Of a stretch of DNA of 64,000 nt, positions 60,165-64,000 are shown one piece after another. The DNA is from Euonymus europaeus (lineage: Eukaryota > Streptophyta > Magnoliopsida > Celastrales > Celastraceae), in assembly GCA_963580455.1 (NCBI GenBank), contig OY756962.1, positions 12,976,001 through 13,040,000 of the forward strand, given 5' to 3'. Each line of letters begins with the position of its first letter. The stretch's first letter is position 1. The notes beneath the pieces were generated by a model that worked only from the letters and a program-made list of their open reading frames with translations, had not been told where the DNA came from and searched no databases. Position numbers and translations under genes: made by a program.

Positions 60165-63042
60165 AAATATACGAGTATAGGCTTCCTAGATTATTTCGAA
60201 GCTAAAACACCATCTTTCTATGACAAATGGACAAAACCGTTAAATGCTCCTCCATAGAGAGAGTTGAGCAACTTCGGACCATCAAAGTTGCTCGGTGTAC
60301 ACTTTTTTTTGTTCTTCTATGTCAAATTTTATGAGTTTAAGCTTCCAAGATTATTTCGATGCAAAAACACCGACATTTTACCACAAATGGACAAAACCGT
60401 TAAAAGCTTCTACATAGAGAGAGTTGAGCAACTTCGGACCAACAAAGTTGCTCGGGATACACTTTTTATTGTTCTTCTATGTCAAATTTTACGAGTATAA
60501 GCTTCCTAGATTATTTCGATGCTAAAACACCATCTTTCTATGACAAATGGACAAAACCGTTAAAATCTCCTCCATAGAGAGAGTTGAGAAACTTCAAACC
60601 ATCAAAGTTGCTCGGTGTACACTTTTTATAATTCTTCTATGTCAAATTTTACGAGTATAATCTTCCAAGATTATTTCGATTCCAAATCAACAACTTTCTA
60701 TGAGAAATGGACAAAACAGTTAAAAGCTCCTCCATAGGGAGTGTGGAGCAACTTCGAACCATCAAAGTTGTTCGATGTACACTTTTTATTGTTCTTCTAT
60801 GTTAAATTTTATGAGTATAAGCTTCTTAGATTATTTCGATGCCAAAAAATGAACTTTTTACGAGAAATGGACAAAACCGTTAAAAGCACCTCCATAGAGA
60901 GAGTTGAGCAACTGCGGACCATCAAAGTTGCTCGGTGTACACTTTTTATTATTCTTCTATGTCAAATTTTATGAGTATAAGCTTCCAAGATTATTTCGAT
61001 GCCAAAATACCAACTTTTTATCACAAATTGACAAAACCGTTAAAAGCTCCTCCATAGAGATAGTTGAGCGATTTCGGACAAACAAAGTTGCTCGGGATAC
61101 ACTTTTTATTGTTCTTCTATGTCAAATTTTACGCGTATAAGTTTCCAAGATTATTTCAATTCCAAATCACCAACTTTCTATGAGAAATGGACAAAACCGT
61201 TAAAAGCTCCTCCATAGAGAGAGTCGAGCAACTTCGAACCGTCAAAGTTGCTCGGTGTGCACTTTTTATTGTTCTTATATGAGAAATTTTATGAGTATAA
61301 GCTTCCTAGATTATTTCGATGCCAAAAAATGAACTTTTCACGACAAATGGACAAAACCGTTATAAGCTCCTCCATAGAAAGAGTTGAGCAACTTCGGACC
61401 AACAAAGTTTCTCGGGATACACTTTATATTGTTCTTCTATGTCAAAGTTTACGAGTATAAGCTTCCAAGATTATTTCGATGCCCAAACACCAACTTTTTA
61501 TCACAAATGGACAAAACCGTTAAAAGCCCTTCCATAGGGAGAGTTGAGCAACTTCGGACCAACAAAGTTGCTCGGGATATACTTTTTATTGTTCTTCTAT
61601 GTGAAATTTTACGAGTATAAGCCTCCTAGATTATTTCGATGCTAAAACACCATCTTTCCATGACAAATGGACAAAACCGTTTAAAGCACCTCCATAGACA
61701 GAGTTGAGCAACTTCGGACCATCAAAGTTGCTCGGTGTACAATTTTTATTATTCTTCTATGTCAAAGTTTACGAGTATAAGCTTCCAAGATTATTTCGAT
61801 GCCAAAACACCAACTTTTTATCACAAATGGACAAAACCGTTAAAAGCTCCTCCATAGAGATAGTTGAGCGATTTCGGACAAAAAAATTGCTCGGGATACA
61901 CTTTTTATTGTTCTTCTATGTCAAATTTTACGCGTATAAGTTTCCAAGATTATTTCGATTCCAAATCACCAACTTTCTATGAGAAATGGACAAAACCGTT
62001 AAAAGCTCCTCCATAGAGAGAGTCGAGCAACTTCGAAACGTCAAAGTTGCTCGGTGTGCACTTTTTATTCTTCTTCTATGAGAAATTTTATGAGTATAAG
62101 CTTCCTAGATTATTTCGATGCCAAAAAATGAACTTTTTACGACAAATGGACAAAACCGTTAGAAGTTCCTCCATAGAAAGAGTTGAGCAACTTCGGACCA
62201 ACAAAGTTGCTCGGGATACACTTTATATTGTTCTTCTATGTCAAATTTTACGAGTATAAGCTTCCAAGATTATTTCGATGCCCAAACACCAACTTTTTAT
62301 CACAAATGGACAAAACCGTTAAAAGCCCTTCCATAGGGAGAGTTGAGCAACTTCGGACCAACAAAGTTGCTCGGGATATACTTTTTATTGTTCTTCTATG
62401 TCAAATTTTACGAGTATAAGCTTCCTAGATTATTTCGATGCTAAAACACCGTCTTTCCATGAAAAATGGACAAAACCGTTTAAAGCACCTCCATAGATAG
62501 AGTTGAGCAACCTCGGACCATCAAAGTTGCTCGGTGTACAATTTTTATTATTCTTCTATGTCAAAGTTTACGAGTATAAGCTTCCAAGATTATTTCGATG
62601 CCAAAACACCAACTTTTTATCACAAATGGACAAAACCGTTAAAAGCTCCTCCATAGAGAGAGTTGAGCAATTTCGGACCAACAAAGTTGCTCGGAATACA
62701 CTTTTATTGTTCTTTTATGTAAAATTTTACGAGTATAAGCTTCCTAGATTATTTTGAAGCTAAAACACCATCTTTCTATGACAAATGAACAAAACCGTTA
62801 AAAGCTCCTCCATAGAGGGAGTTGAGCAACTTCGGACCATCAAAGTTGCTCGGTGTACACTTTTTTTTGTTCTTCTATGTCAAATTTTACGAGTTTAAGC
62901 TTCCAAGATTATTTCGATGCAAAAACACCAACATTTTACCACAAATGGACAAAACCGTTAAAAGCACCTACATAGAGAGAGTTGAGCAACTTCGGACCAA
63001 CAAAGTTGCTCGGGATACACTTTTTATTGTTCTTCTATGTCA
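60165..63042 (+). repeat. 2,878-bp (18-monomer) duplication, copy 1
   Basis: It contains an m5-like monomer (60,264; gcaaaaacaccgac), an m6-like monomer, m7 60,584, m8 60,741, m9 60,904, m10, m11, m1 61,384, m2, m3 61,704, then m10, m11 62,024, m1 62,183, m2, m3 62,503, m4, an m5-like monomer 62,822 and a hybrid monomer. The segment recurs from 63,043. The length is 18 x 160 minus 2, from the m4 deletion and a second 1-bp loss at aaaaaaattgctc near 61,884. Confidence 0.85.
61384..62981 (+). repeat. Internal five-monomer reduplication (799 bp)
   Basis: m1-m2-m3 at 61,384 is followed by m10-m11 and a second m1-m2-m3 at 62,183, an offset of 799 bp. The jump lies in the monomer beginning at 61,704, whose tail runs into gagatagttgagcgatttcg of m10 instead of m4. 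It is a small loop duplication nested in the 2,878-bp unit. Confidence 0.78.
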
Positions 63043-64000
63043 AAATATACGAGTATAGGCTTCCTAGATTATTTCGAAGCTAAAACACCATCTTTCTATG
63101 ACAAATGGACAAAACCGTTAAATGCTCCTCCATAGAGAGAGTTGAGCAACTTCGGACCATCAAAGTTGCTCGGTGTACACTTTTTTTTGTTCTTCTATGT
63201 CAAATTTTATGAGTTTAAGCTTCCAAGATTATTTCGATGCAAAAACACCGACATTTTACCACAAATGGACAAAACCGTTAAAAGCTTCTACATAGAGAGA
63301 GTTGAGCAACTTCGGACCAACAAAGTTGCTCGGGATACACTTTTTATTGTTCTTCTATGTCAAATTTTACGAGTATAAGCTTCCTAGATTATTTCGATGC
63401 TAAAACACCATCTTTCTATGACAAATGGACAAAACCGTTAAAATCTCCTCCATAGAGAGAGTTGAGAAACTTCAAACCATCAAAGTTGCTCGGTGTACAC
63501 TTTTTATAATTCTTCTATGTCAAATTTTACGAGTATAATCTTCCAAGATTATTTCGATTCCAAATCAACAACTTTCTATGAGAAATGGACAAAACAGTTA
63601 AAAGCTCCTCCATAGGGAGTGTGGAGCAACTTCGAACCATCAAAGTTGTTCGATGTACACTTTTTATTGTTCTTCTATGTTAAATTTTATGAGTATAAGC
63701 TTCTTAGATTATTTCGATGCCAAAAAATGAACTTTTTACGAGAAATGGACAAAACCGTTAAAAGCACCTCCATAGAGAGAGTTGAGCAACTGCGGACCAT
63801 CAAAGTTGCTCGGTGTACACTTTTTATTATTCTTCTATGTCAAATTTTATGAGTATAAGCTTCCAAGATTATTTCGATGCCAAAATACCAACTTTTTATC
63901 ACAAATGGACAAAACCGTTAAAAGCTCCTCCATAGAGATAGTTGAGCGATTTCGGACAAACAAAGTTGCTCGGGATACACTTTTTATTGTTCTTCTATGT
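63043..64000 (+). repeat. 2,878-bp duplication, copy 2 (cut by window end)
   Basis: It repeats 60,165-61,122 in order. Over about 950 bp I noticed one difference inside the unit: aaattgac near 61,026 versus aaatggac near 63,904. The array continues beyond the window, so the number of copies is unknown. Confidence 0.85.

Larger units (their letters stand above)
1..64000 (+). repeat. Tandem satellite array, ~160-bp monomer, ~400 copies
   Basis: Landmarks such as gttgagcaac, tattgttcttctatgtc, gattatttcgatgc and aaatggacaaaaccgtt recur every 159-161 bp from the first to the last base, always in this order and on this strand. A hand-built consensus is 160 bp and about 37% GC, so the window holds about 400 monomers. 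Monomers differ by point substitutions, rare 1-2 bp indels and one 28-bp deletion. No foreign sequence interrupts them. The monomer is close to nucleosome length, as in many plant and animal centromeric satellites; that is family knowledge, not proof of function here. It is not one of the satellites I can recall (for example the Arabidopsis 180-bp repeat). It could instead be subtelomeric or knob heterochromatin. Confidence 0.98.
1..64000. other. No gene or unique sequence in the window
   Basis: Every stretch can be assigned to the monomer. Open frames of about 60-148 codons lie almost all on the plus strand and are near copies of one another. They start mostly at TTG or GTG inside the repeat (for example at the ttgagcaac or gtgtacact landmarks), and neighbouring ones overlap. 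Because 160 is not a multiple of three, a frame entering the next monomer reads it in a different phase and soon meets a stop. The longest (148 codons at 42,239-42,685, 47,813-48,259 and 51,334-51,780) are just the same repeat read through all three phases. There is no codon-level conservation, domain, splice signal or promoter to support a gene. No tRNA, rRNA or terminator-like element was seen. Confidence 0.93.

Noticed and set aside
1..64000. Bacterial or phage tandem-repeat system, or an exotic defence system
   Set aside because: 64 kb of noncoding 160-bp repeat with HORs does not resemble prokaryotic genome organisation, and no coding or mobile functions are present.
1..64000. Embedded retrotransposon, LTR or target-site duplication
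   Set aside because: Monomer landmarks continue at a step of about 160 bp throughout. The largest departure is a 28-bp deletion, so there is no room for an insertion.
300..64000. MYB-type motif in aaccgttaaaag as a regulatory site in every monomer
   Set aside because: The CNGTTR core is short and expected by chance. It is repeated only because the monomer is repeated; nothing indicates promoter activity.

Overview
The whole 64 kb window is one uninterrupted tandem satellite-DNA array. A roughly 160-bp, AT-rich monomer is repeated head to tail about 400 times, always in the same orientation. A consensus monomer counted by hand is 160 bp with 59 G/C, about 37% GC. I see no unique DNA, protein-coding gene, tRNA, rRNA, CRISPR array or transposable-element insertion. 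The open frames of 60-150 codons all come from the repeat itself and are not credible genes.

The architecture points to a eukaryotic nuclear genome, most plausibly a plant, in centromeric or other constitutive heterochromatin. The support is a nucleosome-sized monomer, many diverged monomer subtypes, multi-monomer higher-order repeats (HORs), and nested recent duplications. I do not recognise the monomer as a named satellite and cannot name the species. Centromere identity is inference only.

Layout. (1) 1-14.9 kb: a diverged mosaic of subtypes with patchy segmental duplications at offsets of about 0.8, 2.88, 3.36, 10.71 and 10.87 kb and no single clean HOR. (2) 14.9-24.9 kb: a 5.75-kb duplication of about 36 monomers in two copies, one carrying an extra monomer. 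(3) 24.9-27.6 kb: a transition zone where the subtypes of the later HOR first appear in HOR-like order. (4) 27.6-51.8 kb: a clear 11-monomer HOR of 1,758-1,762 bp with 6-, 10- and 13-monomer derivatives, itself organised at 40.2-50.9 kb into a 5,574-bp super-repeat. (5) 52.0-60.2 kb: a 480-bp three-monomer HOR, with a 2,719-bp block containing it duplicated almost perfectly. (6) 60.2-64.0 kb: a 2,878-bp (18-monomer) duplication whose second copy runs off the window.

Taken together, the window reads as a record of unequal exchange. Duplications look older and more scrambled on the left and younger and nearly identical on the right. Individual junctions (hybrid monomers, a 28-bp deletion carried through copies, an inserted four-monomer module) let the order of events be partly reconstructed. 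Monomer coordinates below use an arbitrary phase, starting at the ttg of the conserved ttgagcaac. Block edges are by-eye estimates, usually good to a few tens of bases.
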